Below the pieces are notes generated by a model that saw nothing but the letters and a program-made list of their open reading frames with translations, was not told the DNA's origin and did no database searches. Position numbers and translations under genes: made by a program. From Paraburkholderia unamae (GTDB lineage: Bacteria > Pseudomonadota > Gammaproteobacteria > Burkholderiales > Burkholderiaceae), in assembly GCF_003268775.1 (NCBI RefSeq), contig NZ_QLSU01000002.1:62001-126000 (forward strand): DNA of 64,000 nt. Reading direction: 5' to 3'. Numbering within the stretch: the stretch's first letter is position 1; each line of letters opens with the position of its first letter. Positions 44,670 through 52,853 of this stretch are shown here, one piece after another.

Positions 44670-45845
44670 TCAGACGTGCTGCGGCGACGGCCGCTGCGCG
44701 GGCGTCTCGGCCAGCCAGCCCACGTGGGCCGGCGCGGTCGCGGATGGTGCATCGGGTGCGGTATGCACACCCGTCACGGCCGCCACGAACGAATCTGCGT
44801 TCGCGGCGAGCGTGCTGTGTGCGGCGTGTCCTGCATGTGCTGCCTGTGCTGCGTTCGTCCCGTCGGCGGCTTGCGGCGCGCCGTGCGTGACATCCCTGCC
44901 GTGGGCGTCATGCCGGGCATGCGCGTCACGGGATTCCTGCGTGGCGAGGTCCGGCTGGTCCTCGAGTGCTTCGGTCGACGCGCCGACTTGCGGGTCGTCG
45001 GCGTCGATGGCCGCGAACGGCGCGCGCCCGCGCGCCGTGGCCGGCGAGCACGCCGAAACGGCGGGACGCATCGGCCAGTGCGGCAGCTCCGCGGCCACGT
45101 GGCGGAAGTCGCGCGCGGCGGCCGTGGACGGAAACGCATCGACGATGCAGCGCGCGAGCTTGAAGGCCTGCGCCATATACGGGTCGGCGGCGACGTAGCC
45201 CGCGCTTTCGAGCGACACGCTCAGGTAGCGCCCCGCCACGCCCGCGAGATTTTCGATGGCGGCTTGCGCGTCGGGCACGTTCGTCACGTGGTTCGCGAGC
45301 ACGCGGAACTGTGCGATCGCATGCGCGAAGTGCAGCCGCTTCATGCACGCGTAGGCGTCGGTGATCGCCTGCGCGCCGATGCGCATCACGATCAGCACGT
45401 CGTGCGCGTGCATGGCGAGCGGCGAGAGCGCGCCTTCGGCGTCGAGCTGCGCGTCGATCAACACGATGTCGGCAGGGCCCGAGAGCACCTTTTGCAGTTG
45501 CGCGCTCGTGTACTGGGCGCGGTTGTCGCGCGAGGCCGCCAGCACGCCGAAACCGAGCGCGTGACGGCCGACGGCTTCTTCGAGCGTGCGCTCGCCGCGC
45601 ATCACGGCGGCGAAGTTGCCCGCGCCGCGCACGCCGCCCACGAGCGCGCACACGGAGCGCGGCCCCAGGCACTCGTCGACGATGAGCACGTCCTTGCCCT
45701 GCGCGGTGAGCGCCGCCGCGAGATTGACCACGGCGGTCGTGCGCCCGGGCGCGCCAGCGCCGCCCGTCACCGCCACCACGCGCGAGCCTTCGCGCGCCAG
45801 CAGGCGCCGCAGCCCCTCTGCCTGATCGATCACGAACTTATCCAA
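44670..45845 (-). CDS. flhG: FlhG (FleN/YlxH/MinD-type) flagellar number regulator with a degenerate P-loop
   Basis: A 391-residue protein. The N-terminal DQAEGLR (residues 7-13) is the motif by which FlhG activates the FlhF GTPase. The MinD-like domain follows, with VLIVDECLG and DIVLIDAQLD as Walker B-like strands. However, the P-loop reads TGGAGAPGRTT (27-37) instead of KGGVGKTT: the signature Lys and the Walker A Lys are both lost, so ATP-driven dimerisation is doubtful. The C-terminal 130 residues are a His/Ala-rich tail. It overlaps flhF by 8 bp. Confidence 0.88.
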   Translation of the reverse strand: MDKFVIDQAEGLRRLLAREGSRVVAVTGGAGAPGRTTAVVNLAAALTAQGKDVLIVDECLGPRSVCALVGGVRGAGNFAAVMRGERTLEEAVGRHALGFGVLAASRDNRAQYTSAQLQKVLSGPADIVLIDAQLDAEGALSPLAMHAHDVLIVMRIGAQAITDAYACMKRLHFAHAIAQFRVLANHVTNVPDAQAAIENLAGVAGRYLSVSLESAGYVAADPYMAQAFKLARCIVDAFPSTAAARDFRHVAAELPHWPMRPAVSACSPATARGRAPFAAIDADDPQVGASTEALEDQPDLATQESRDAHARHDAHGRDVTHGAPQAADGTNAAQAAHAGHAAHSTLAANADSFVAAVTGVHTAPDAPSATAPAHVGWLAETPAQRPSPQHV

Positions 45846-48003
45846 ACCTGACCTCGGGAGCCTGCGAATTCGAACGCGTCGAGAGTGCCGACAGCAGCGC
45901 CGGGATATCGTCTTCGTGCGGCACGAACGGCGAACTCTCTCGCGGAATGCAGAACGCGCTGCGGATCAGGAAGCGGCGCGTCGCCACGTAAAGGTTCTCG
46001 GGGACCTTCTGGCCCGTCGAGACGTAGTGAACCGGCAGCTTGTAGCGCAGCACCGTGTCGAGCGCGCTGCCGAGGTTGGTCGCCTCGTCGAGCTTGGTCA
46101 GGATGCAGCCCGTGAGCGGTGCGTTTTCGCTCTGGTAGGCCTGCACGACTTCGTTGAGCGTGTCGCCGTGGTTCGTGGCCGAGAGCAGCAGCAGGCGCTG
46201 CACCGGGCGGCCCGCGCCGCACAGCATGGCGATCTGGTCGGCCACGGCGCGGTCGCGCTGGCTCATGCCGATCGTGTCGATCAGCACGATGTGCTTGTTC
46301 TTGAGTTCCGTGAGCGCGAGTTGCAGGTCCGCGCCGTCGCGCACCGCGTGCACCGAAACGCCGAGGATCTTGCCGAAAATGCGCAGTTGCTCGTGGCCGC
46401 CGATACGGTAGCTGTCGGTCGTGAGCAGCGCGACCTTGCTCGCGCCGAAGCGCATCACGCAGCGCGCGGCGAGCTTGGCCGTGGTCGTGGTCTTGCCCAC
46501 GCCCGTCGGGCCCATCAGCGCGAACACGCCGCCGCGCTCCATGAGCGCCTCTTCGTCTTCGAGCACGGGCAGGTTCGATTCGAGCACCGACTGGAGCCAC
46601 TCCATGCCGGCTTCTTCGGTCTCGACCGCGGGCAGGCGGTCGATCATCATCTTCACGAGCTGCGCCGAGAAACCCGCGGCGAACAGCTGCTTGGTGAGCG
46701 CGCCTTGCACCGGGCTGCGGCGCTGGCGCTCGCCCCACAGGAGGCCCGCGAACTGCTCTTCCATCATGCCGCGCATCGAAGCGAGCTCGTTCATCACGGT
46801 CTCGTTGACCACCTGTTCGATGCGTGAGCGGATCGCTTCGCTCACCGTCTGCGCCGCGTTCGCGGGCGCGCCTTCGGCGCCCGCCTGCGCGTTGCGGTTG
46901 GCGGTGACGGGCGGCGGGCCCGCGGCGTCGGGGCTGTGGCCGAGACGCTGCGCGGCACGGCGCGCGGCCGCGTGGGCCGCTTCGAGCGCCCAGTCGGGCG
47001 TGCTCGCGTCGATGTCGGGCGGGCGCACCGGGTCGGCGACACTGCCCATACCCCGCGCCGCCGCGGCCGAGGGCGTCATGCCCGGCTCGCGCACGCCGCT
47101 CTGCTGGTTCGCGATCCGGCGGGCGTGGTCGATGAGCCACGGGTTCGATTCGGCCATCGTGCGCGGCGCGGAAAGCGCTTCGGGCGAGGCGTGGGCGGCG
47201 GCCTGTTCGAGACGCGAGGCGGCTTCGCGGGCGGCGACGGGCGCGTCGGAGACCGTGGTGGCGTTGATCTGCATGCCGTTGGCGGCCGGGTTCACGCCCG
47301 GGGCAAACGATGGCGCGAACGTTGGCGCGATAGTCGGTGCGATGGTTGATGCGGTCGAAGCGGAAGCCGGCTCGCTCATGCCATGCAGCGGCGGCAGCAG
47401 CGAGGCGTGCGGATTCGGCGTCGCCTGACGAGCGGGTTGCGGCGCGGCTTGCATGGTGGATTGCAGCGTCGGCGGCATCGGCGAGCGCGTGGCCTGCTGG
47501 CCCGCTGCGGCCCGCGACGAGGCCGGCGCGGCGTCCTGGCCGAGCGAAACGGCGGCGTCGGCGGCGTGATCGCTGTCGGCGTCGGCGTCTGCATCGGCGC
47601 TCGCGCCGTCACCTTCCGCGCCCACTTCGGGGCTCGCGCCGAACACCGACGAGAACACATCCGGCATGCCGCTCGCATAGGGGTTCGCACCCGTGGCCGC
47701 AGCGGCCGGGGCCGCGCCGCTCGACGGCGCGCCCAGCGCGGCGCGCGGCGTGCGAGGCATTTGCGTCGCGGCGGCGGACGGCTGCGCGAAGCCGCCGGCC
47801 TGAGCGCCTTGAGCGCCCTGCCCTTGCGCGGCGCCATCGGCGGGCGCGATTGCCGCGAGGTCGCGATCCGCGAGCGCGACGATTTCGACGCTGCCGTCAT
47901 CGAGCGTGCGGTTCGACAACACGACGGCATCCGCACCCAGCGCTTCGCGTACGAGCCGTAACGCGTCGCGGCTGTTGCCACCGATGAATTTGCGAATGTT
48001 CAA
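45838..48003 (-). CDS. flhF: Flagellar SRP-like GTPase FlhF
   Basis: A 721-residue protein that sets flagellar position. The N-terminal B domain is MNIRKFIGGNSRDALRLVREALGADAVVLSNRTLDDGSVEIVAL. A very long Ala/Pro-rich linker (about residues 60-360) leads to the NG domain with the P-loop LMGPTGVGKTTTTAKLAARC near 498 and later DTIGMSQRD and TKLDEATNLG. The only start that keeps the conserved N-terminus is a TTG at 48003 with AGGGGC upstream. It should complex with FlhG. Confidence 0.93.
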   Translation of the reverse strand: MNIRKFIGGNSRDALRLVREALGADAVVLSNRTLDDGSVEIVALADRDLAAIAPADGAAQGQGAQGAQAGGFAQPSAAATQMPRTPRAALGAPSSGAAPAAAATGANPYASGMPDVFSSVFGASPEVGAEGDGASADADADADSDHAADAAVSLGQDAAPASSRAAAGQQATRSPMPPTLQSTMQAAPQPARQATPNPHASLLPPLHGMSEPASASTASTIAPTIAPTFAPSFAPGVNPAANGMQINATTVSDAPVAAREAASRLEQAAAHASPEALSAPRTMAESNPWLIDHARRIANQQSGVREPGMTPSAAAARGMGSVADPVRPPDIDASTPDWALEAAHAAARRAAQRLGHSPDAAGPPPVTANRNAQAGAEGAPANAAQTVSEAIRSRIEQVVNETVMNELASMRGMMEEQFAGLLWGERQRRSPVQGALTKQLFAAGFSAQLVKMMIDRLPAVETEEAGMEWLQSVLESNLPVLEDEEALMERGGVFALMGPTGVGKTTTTAKLAARCVMRFGASKVALLTTDSYRIGGHEQLRIFGKILGVSVHAVRDGADLQLALTELKNKHIVLIDTIGMSQRDRAVADQIAMLCGAGRPVQRLLLLSATNHGDTLNEVVQAYQSENAPLTGCILTKLDEATNLGSALDTVLRYKLPVHYVSTGQKVPENLYVATRRFLIRSAFCIPRESSPFVPHEDDIPALLSALSTRSNSQAPEVRFG

Positions 48004-48430
48004 GCTGAGCCCCTGATGAGGTGAGCGGCTTTGGCCGCCGCCGGACGTCTGTTGCTGGAATGGCGCGGAATGGCTGCTGGCCGCGCGTCACGCGCAAAGC
48101 CTTTTCCGATGTTGGAATTATTTCGAAGGCACGCCCTTCACGATCGATGGATCAGGGCGGGGAAATGTGGGCTATTCATGGAATCGGCGCGCGGAGGGCG
48201 CAGCGCGAACGCGCTCGCGCAACGACGGGGCGAGCCGCTGCAACGGGATTGCGTCGGCATGTCGGGCCGGCCGCCCAGACTTGTTGAGCGTCAAAAGAGC
48301 ACGCAATAAGCGCGCTTTAACAGGAGTACGGGGCGTGGACGCCCGAACGAAAGCGTCGTTCGCGAGCCGGAGGTTCCTGGTGCTGCCAAACTCGCTGCCA
48401 AACTCCGCGGCAGTTGAGTCTCCGCAAATC
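48004..48430. other. Intergenic stretch between flhF and the toxin-antitoxin pair
   Basis: About 430 bp without a supported gene. Open frames here are short and lack ribosome sites or family features. No FlhDC-type or sigma-28 box could be seen before flhF, although the operon is split at this point and a promoter is expected. The region is a plausible scar of the insertion. Confidence 0.5.
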
Positions 48431-48450
48431 ATACGCAAATTACGTATAAT
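48431..48450 (+). promoter_or_regulatory. Toxin-antitoxin promoter and operator
   Basis: The inverted repeat ATACG-N7-CGTAT (48431-48447) overlaps a perfect -10 hexamer TATAAT (48445-48450). GCAAAT also occurs twice (48424-48429 and 48435-48440), one helical turn apart. The antitoxin probably represses here. The start point near 48457 leaves almost no 5' leader. Confidence 0.6.
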
Positions 48451-48462
48451 TGGACCGTGCTT

Positions 48463-48807
48463 ATGGATGCCAGCTTTGTCGAGCTTTCCCTGTTCCGCGT
48501 GCGCCGCCCGGATTACCTCGATGACGAGGAATACCGCGCGCTCCAGAACGAACTGCTGGTCAATCCTGCAAAGGGCGATCTCATCAAGCACACTGGCGGA
48601 TTGCGCAAGCTGCGCTGCAAGGATTCGCGACGCCAGAAAGGCAAGCGCGGCGGGCTCAGGGTGATCTACTACTACTGGGTCGGCGGCACACAGTTCTGGA
48701 TGTTCTACATCTACGCCAAGGATGAGATGGACGATCTCACGCCCCATGAAGCGAAGGCGCTCGGCGCCATGCTGGATGCCGAGATTGAGCGGAGGATAGC
48801 GAAATGA
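48463..48807 (+). CDS. HigB-2/RelE-type toxin of a type II toxin-antitoxin system
   Basis: A 114-residue basic protein of the RelE superfamily. Signature segments are FVELSLFRVRR, LVNPAKGDLIKHTGGLRKLRCKD, GKRGGLRVIYYYW and FYIYAKDEMDDLTPHEAKAL, which match the HigB-2 branch (ribosome-dependent mRNA cleavage). The toxin gene precedes the antitoxin, typical of hig loci. The ATG at 48463 is used; a GTG two codons earlier sits right at the predicted transcription start. It lies in reverse orientation inside the flhA-flhF region. Confidence 0.88.
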   Translation: MDASFVELSLFRVRRPDYLDDEEYRALQNELLVNPAKGDLIKHTGGLRKLRCKDSRRQKGKRGGLRVIYYYWVGGTQFWMFYIYAKDEMDDLTPHEAKALGAMLDAEIERRIAK

Positions 48808-49118
48808 AAAAAGGCCAGCTTTTCGATGCCCTGAAACAAGGGTTCGACGAACTCGCCGCGGAACGCGAGGGCAAGCTTACGCTGCACAAAGTGACACTGG
48901 CCGTGCCGGACGCAATCGACGTCACTGCGGAGGAAATCAAGTCTGTGCGAGAGTCGGTCAACGTGTCGCAGGCCGTGATGGCGCGACGCCTGCGTGTCAA
49001 TGTCCGCACCTGGCAAAACTGGGAGCAGGGCAAGGCGAAACCCAATGCGCAGGCCGCCGTGCTCATCAAGCTCGTCGAGAAGCACCCGGAAACGCTTGAG
49101 CTTCTCGAAGCGCTGTGA
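48804..49118 (+). CDS. HigA-2-type antitoxin with Xre helix-turn-helix
   Basis: A 104-residue protein overlapping the toxin by ATGA. The N-terminal 40 residues likely cap the toxin; the C-terminal Xre domain is VTAEEIKSVRESVNVSQAVMARRLRVNVRTWQNWEQGKAKPN, with a clear recognition helix. It should bind the repeat at 48431-48447 and repress the pair. It stops 44 bp short of the convergent flhA stop. Confidence 0.9.
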   Translation: MKKGQLFDALKQGFDELAAEREGKLTLHKVTLAVPDAIDVTAEEIKSVRESVNVSQAVMARRLRVNVRTWQNWEQGKAKPNAQAAVLIKLVEKHPETLELLEAL

Positions 49119-49162
49119 TGATCCGTGTTGGCGCCTGACCTTGCCCGTCGAACGCCAGCGCC

Positions 49163-51262
49163 TCAATTCCCTCCAATCACATTCACCACCTTCACATTGC
49201 GCGTGTCCGGCACTTCGGCGTACGACAGCACCTTGAGCTGCGGCAGGCTGCGGCGCAGGAAGCGCGAGAGCATCGGCCGCAGCGCGTGCTGCACGAGCAT
49301 CACGGGCGCGAGGCCCAGCGCCTGCTGACGCCCCATCGCCTGCTCGGTCTGCGTGAGCAGCGTGTGCGCGAGGCCGGGTTCGAGGCCTGGGTTCGGACCC
49401 GAGGTGAGCGTTTGCGACAGCACGCGCTCCAGGTTCGCGTCGAGGCCCATCACCTGCATGTCCGCGTTGCCGGGGAACCATTGCTGCGTGATCGCGCGGC
49501 CAAGCGAGATGCGCACCACCGCCGTGAGATCGTGCGCGTCGCTCAGGCGCGGCGTGTGCTCCGCGAGCGACTCCATGATCGTGCGCATGTCGCGAATCGG
49601 CACGCCTTCTTCCAGCAGGTTCTGCAAGACCTTTTGCAGCGTCGTGACCGGCAGCACCTTCGGCACGAGGTCGTCCACGAGCGAGGGCGTGTCCTTCTGC
49701 ACGCGTTCGAGCAGCGCCTGCACCTCGCGCCGCCCGAGCAGCTCGGCGGCGTGCATCACGACGAGGTGGTTCAGGTGCGTCGCCACGACCGTGCTCGAAT
49801 CGACCACGGTATAGCCGAACACCTGCGCCTGTTCGCGCACGTTCGAATCGATCCACACGGCAGGCAGGCCGAACGCCGGGTCCGTGGTCGGCGTGCCCGG
49901 CAGCACCGCGCTCACCTGGCCCGGGTTGATCGCGAGCCACTGGCCCGGATACGCCTCGCCCGTGCCCACTTCCACGCCCTTGAGCGCAATGCGGTAGGCG
50001 TTCGGGCGCAGCTCCAGGTTGTCGCGAATATGGATGACAGGCGGCAGGAAGCCGATTTCCTGCGCGAACTTCTTGCGGATGCTCTTGATGCGCTTGAGCA
50101 GCTCGCCATCGGTGTTCTTGTCGACGAGCGGAATGATGCGGTAACCCACTTCGAGGCCGAGCGTGTCGATGAGCGCCACGTCGTCCCAGGTCGCCTCGGC
50201 GCTTTCCGTCGGCGTGAGGGCGGCCGGCACGGCGTCGGCGATCACGGCGCTCGCGTTCTTCGCTTCGGTCTTCTTCTTCATCACCCGGCCAAGCTGGATC
50301 GCGCCGCCGCCGAGCAGCAGAAACGCGAAGTGCGGCATGCCCGGAATCAGGCCCATGATGACGATGATCGTGCCCGTGATCATCAGCACGCGCGGGTTCG
50401 TGAAGAGCTGGCTGGTGAGCTGCGTGCCGATGTCCTCGTTGGTCGCCACGCGCGAGACGATCACGCCCGCCGCGGTGGAGATGACGAGCGAAGGAATCTG
50501 CGCGACCAGACCGTCACCGATGGTGAGCAGCGTATAGGTCTCGCCCGCCGAGGCGAGCGGCATGCCGTGCTGCACGACGCCCACGATCAGCCCGCCCACG
50601 ATGTTGATCACCATGATGAGCAGGCCCGCGATGGCGTCGCCGCGCACGAACTTGCTCGCGCCGTCCATCGAACCGTAGAACTCGGCTTCCTGGGAGATTT
50701 CGCTACGGCGCTTGCGCGCGGCGTCCTCGTTGATGAGGCCCGCGTTCAGGTCGGCGTCGATCGCCATCTGCTTGCCGGGCATCGCGTCGAGCGTGAAGCG
50801 CGCGGACACTTCGGCGATACGGCCCGCGCCCTTCGTGATCACCATGAAGTTGATGACCATGAGGATCACGAACACCACGATACCCACGGCGAAATTGCCG
50901 CCCACGAGGAAGTGGCCGAACGACTCGATCACCTGGCCCGCCGCCCCCGGCCCCGAGTGCCCATCGAGCAGCACGATACGCGTGGAGGCCACGTTCAGCG
51001 AAAGCCGCAGCAGCGTGGAGAACAGCAGCACGCTCGGGAAGGCCGCGAAGTCGAGCGGCTTCGTGGTGTACATGCTGACGAGCAGCACCATCACCGAAAG
51101 CGCGATGTTGAACGTGAACAGCAGATCCAGCAGGAACGGCGGCAACGGCAGGATCATCATGCCGAGGATCATGCAGATCAGGATCGGTCCCGCCAGCGCG
51201 CGCAGATTCGTGCTTTGCAGCATCTCCGGGCGCCGCGCGAGGAAACCGGTGCGGGCGTTCAT
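49163..51262 (-). CDS. flhA: Flagellar type III export gate protein FlhA
   Basis: A 699-residue export-gate protein with about eight N-terminal membrane helices and a large cytoplasmic substrate-docking domain. The FHIPEP signature GRIAEVSARFTLDAMPGKQMAIDADLNAG is intact near residue 150. The C-domain contains LGLEVGYRIIPLVDK and EVQALLERVQKDTPSLVDDLVPK. It overlaps flhB by 4 bp (ATGA). Downstream the operon is interrupted by the toxin-antitoxin pair. Confidence 0.97.
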   Translation of the reverse strand: MNARTGFLARRPEMLQSTNLRALAGPILICMILGMMILPLPPFLLDLLFTFNIALSVMVLLVSMYTTKPLDFAAFPSVLLFSTLLRLSLNVASTRIVLLDGHSGPGAAGQVIESFGHFLVGGNFAVGIVVFVILMVINFMVITKGAGRIAEVSARFTLDAMPGKQMAIDADLNAGLINEDAARKRRSEISQEAEFYGSMDGASKFVRGDAIAGLLIMVINIVGGLIVGVVQHGMPLASAGETYTLLTIGDGLVAQIPSLVISTAAGVIVSRVATNEDIGTQLTSQLFTNPRVLMITGTIIVIMGLIPGMPHFAFLLLGGGAIQLGRVMKKKTEAKNASAVIADAVPAALTPTESAEATWDDVALIDTLGLEVGYRIIPLVDKNTDGELLKRIKSIRKKFAQEIGFLPPVIHIRDNLELRPNAYRIALKGVEVGTGEAYPGQWLAINPGQVSAVLPGTPTTDPAFGLPAVWIDSNVREQAQVFGYTVVDSSTVVATHLNHLVVMHAAELLGRREVQALLERVQKDTPSLVDDLVPKVLPVTTLQKVLQNLLEEGVPIRDMRTIMESLAEHTPRLSDAHDLTAVVRISLGRAITQQWFPGNADMQVMGLDANLERVLSQTLTSGPNPGLEPGLAHTLLTQTEQAMGRQQALGLAPVMLVQHALRPMLSRFLRRSLPQLKVLSYAEVPDTRNVKVVNVIGGN

Positions 51263-52623
51263 TCTGTTGCTCCTTCAGTGCCGTCGCGCGGCGCATTGGT
51301 ATCGGCGCGACCGGCGGTGTTCGATGCGTTGGCCGCGTTGCCTGCATTCGCGGTGTTTGCCGCATTCGCCGCGTTCGCGGCGTTTGCGCTATTCGTGCGG
51401 TTGGCTGCCGCGGCGCGCTCCTCGGGCGTGAGCGCGTCGTCGGCTTCCTCGGCTTCGTCTTCCGCGCTCATCGCGCCCTTGTCGAGTTCGGGCGGCACGT
51501 CGAGGTCGGTCGGCGCCATCGGCACGTCGCCGCCATGTTCGCGAAAGCGCTTGAGCTGGTAGACCCACGCGAGCACCTGCGCGACCGCGCCGTAGAGCGG
51601 TCCCGGAATTTCGCGGTTGAGGTCGACGTTGTAATAGAGCGCGCGAGCGAGCGGCGGTGCTTCGAGCAGCGGCACGTTGTGCTCGGTGGCGAGCTCGCGA
51701 ATGCGCGTGGCCACGAGGTTCACGCCCTTGGCGACCACCTTGGGCGCGCGCATCTCGCCGTCGGCGTACTTGATCGCGACCGCGAAGTGCGTCGGGTTGG
51801 TCACCACCACGTCGGCCTTGGGCACCTGGGTCATCATGCGGCGGCGGGCGATGGCGCGCTGCTGCTGGCGAATGCGGCCCTTCACGTGCGGGTCGCCCTC
51901 GTTCTCGCGGTGCTCGCGCTTGACCTCTTCCTTGGTCATGCGCAGCTTGCGGTAGTACGACCAGAGCTGATACGGCACGTCGAGCGCGGCCACCACGAAC
52001 ATGCCGGCCACGGTCGTGCCGCAGCAAACCGCGATCAGATGCATGGAGTCGGCAAACGCGCGCGACGCGGGCTGCATGGCGAGCCCGAGGATCTCGTCGC
52101 GCCGGACCCACAGCGCGGAGCCGCCGATCACGCCCACCACCAGCGTTTTGGCGAGCGACATGCCGAGCTGGATCGGACCGTTCACGGAGAAAATGCGCCC
52201 GAGGCCCGATATCGGGTTGAGCCGGCCGAAGTTCGGCTGAAGCGCCTTCGTCGAGATGAGCCAGCCGCCGAGCGCCATGGGCGCGAGCAGCGCGGCGATG
52301 CCCGTGAGCGCGAGCACCGGCAAGAGCGCCATGAGACCTTCGCGCGCGGCCACGCCCGCGCCGATCAGCATGCGCCGCGTTTCGAACGCGCCCGCGTGGT
52401 TGAACGTGAACGCGCCGCGCATCATGGCCTGCAAGTGCTCGCTGATGGTGCCCGAAAGCATCCACGCGCCATAGAAGCCCGCCGAGAGCAGCGCGAACGT
52501 GGAAAGCTCCCGGGAACGCGGAACCTGCCCCTCCTCCCGCGCCTTGCCGATGCGCTTGGGAGTGGCGGATTCGGTTTTCTCGAGGTCGCTGTCCTCAGCC
52601 ACGCATGCTCCGGTCGCGGGCAC
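51259..52623 (-). CDS. flhB: Flagellar export switch protein FlhB
   Basis: A 454-residue protein with four membrane helices and a self-cleaving cytoplasmic domain. The cleavage motif NPTH is present in ADVVVTNPTHFAVAIKY, and the KRFREHGG tail of the C-domain follows. The protein continues with about 75 extra residues, including an Asn-Ala tandem repeat (NAANAANAANTANAGNAAN), which are absent from enteric FlhB (about 382). An FlhDC-like site lies 90 bp upstream. Confidence 0.96.
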   Translation of the reverse strand: MPATGACVAEDSDLEKTESATPKRIGKAREEGQVPRSRELSTFALLSAGFYGAWMLSGTISEHLQAMMRGAFTFNHAGAFETRRMLIGAGVAAREGLMALLPVLALTGIAALLAPMALGGWLISTKALQPNFGRLNPISGLGRIFSVNGPIQLGMSLAKTLVVGVIGGSALWVRRDEILGLAMQPASRAFADSMHLIAVCCGTTVAGMFVVAALDVPYQLWSYYRKLRMTKEEVKREHRENEGDPHVKGRIRQQQRAIARRRMMTQVPKADVVVTNPTHFAVAIKYADGEMRAPKVVAKGVNLVATRIRELATEHNVPLLEAPPLARALYYNVDLNREIPGPLYGAVAQVLAWVYQLKRFREHGGDVPMAPTDLDVPPELDKGAMSAEDEAEEADDALTPEERAAAANRTNSANAANAANAANTANAGNAANASNTAGRADTNAPRDGTEGATE

Positions 52624-52710
52624 GCGCCGCTCGTCGCGGCTGCGCGGCTGGCGCGCGCCCTTTTTCAGTGAGAGCGATTATTGCCGCGCAAGCCAGGCAC
52701 TGATTGACGG

Positions 52711-52737
52711 AGTAAGGCGGGGAAACCGGGGTATTTC
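52711..52737. promoter_or_regulatory. Weak FlhDC-like box before flhB
   Basis: The minus strand reads GAAATACCCCGG ... CCTTACT, aligning with the reverse complement of the fliF box (CGAATA ... CCGGGTTTTCCCCC ... ACT) in both arms and spacer, but with imperfect half-sites. Confidence 0.35.
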
Positions 52738-52801
52738 GGTGGATGGAAACGGGGTGCCATCACTGCGGGCGAGCGATGGCGCGCGCCGCGCTCAAGGCTC
52801 G

Positions 52802-52828
52802 AGGCGGGCGGGCCGAAGCCGCCCGCCT
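52802..52828. terminator. Strong hairpin after the DUF3443 gene
   Basis: A stem of about ten GC-rich pairs (AGGCGGGCGG with CCGCCCGCCT) and a short loop, 25 bp past the DUF3443 stop. There is no T tract, so it is a pause or stability hairpin rather than a classical terminator. Confidence 0.5.
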
Positions 52829-52853
52829 TGCCTCACGCCGTGTGAGCCAGGCG

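Noticed and set aside
48004..49118. Prophage or insertion sequence carrying the toxin-antitoxin pair
   Set aside because: No transposase, terminal inverted repeats or target duplication could be seen at the borders.
52802..52828. Classical rho-independent terminator after DUF3443
   Set aside because: The stem is strong but no T run follows on either strand, so it is listed only as a hairpin.
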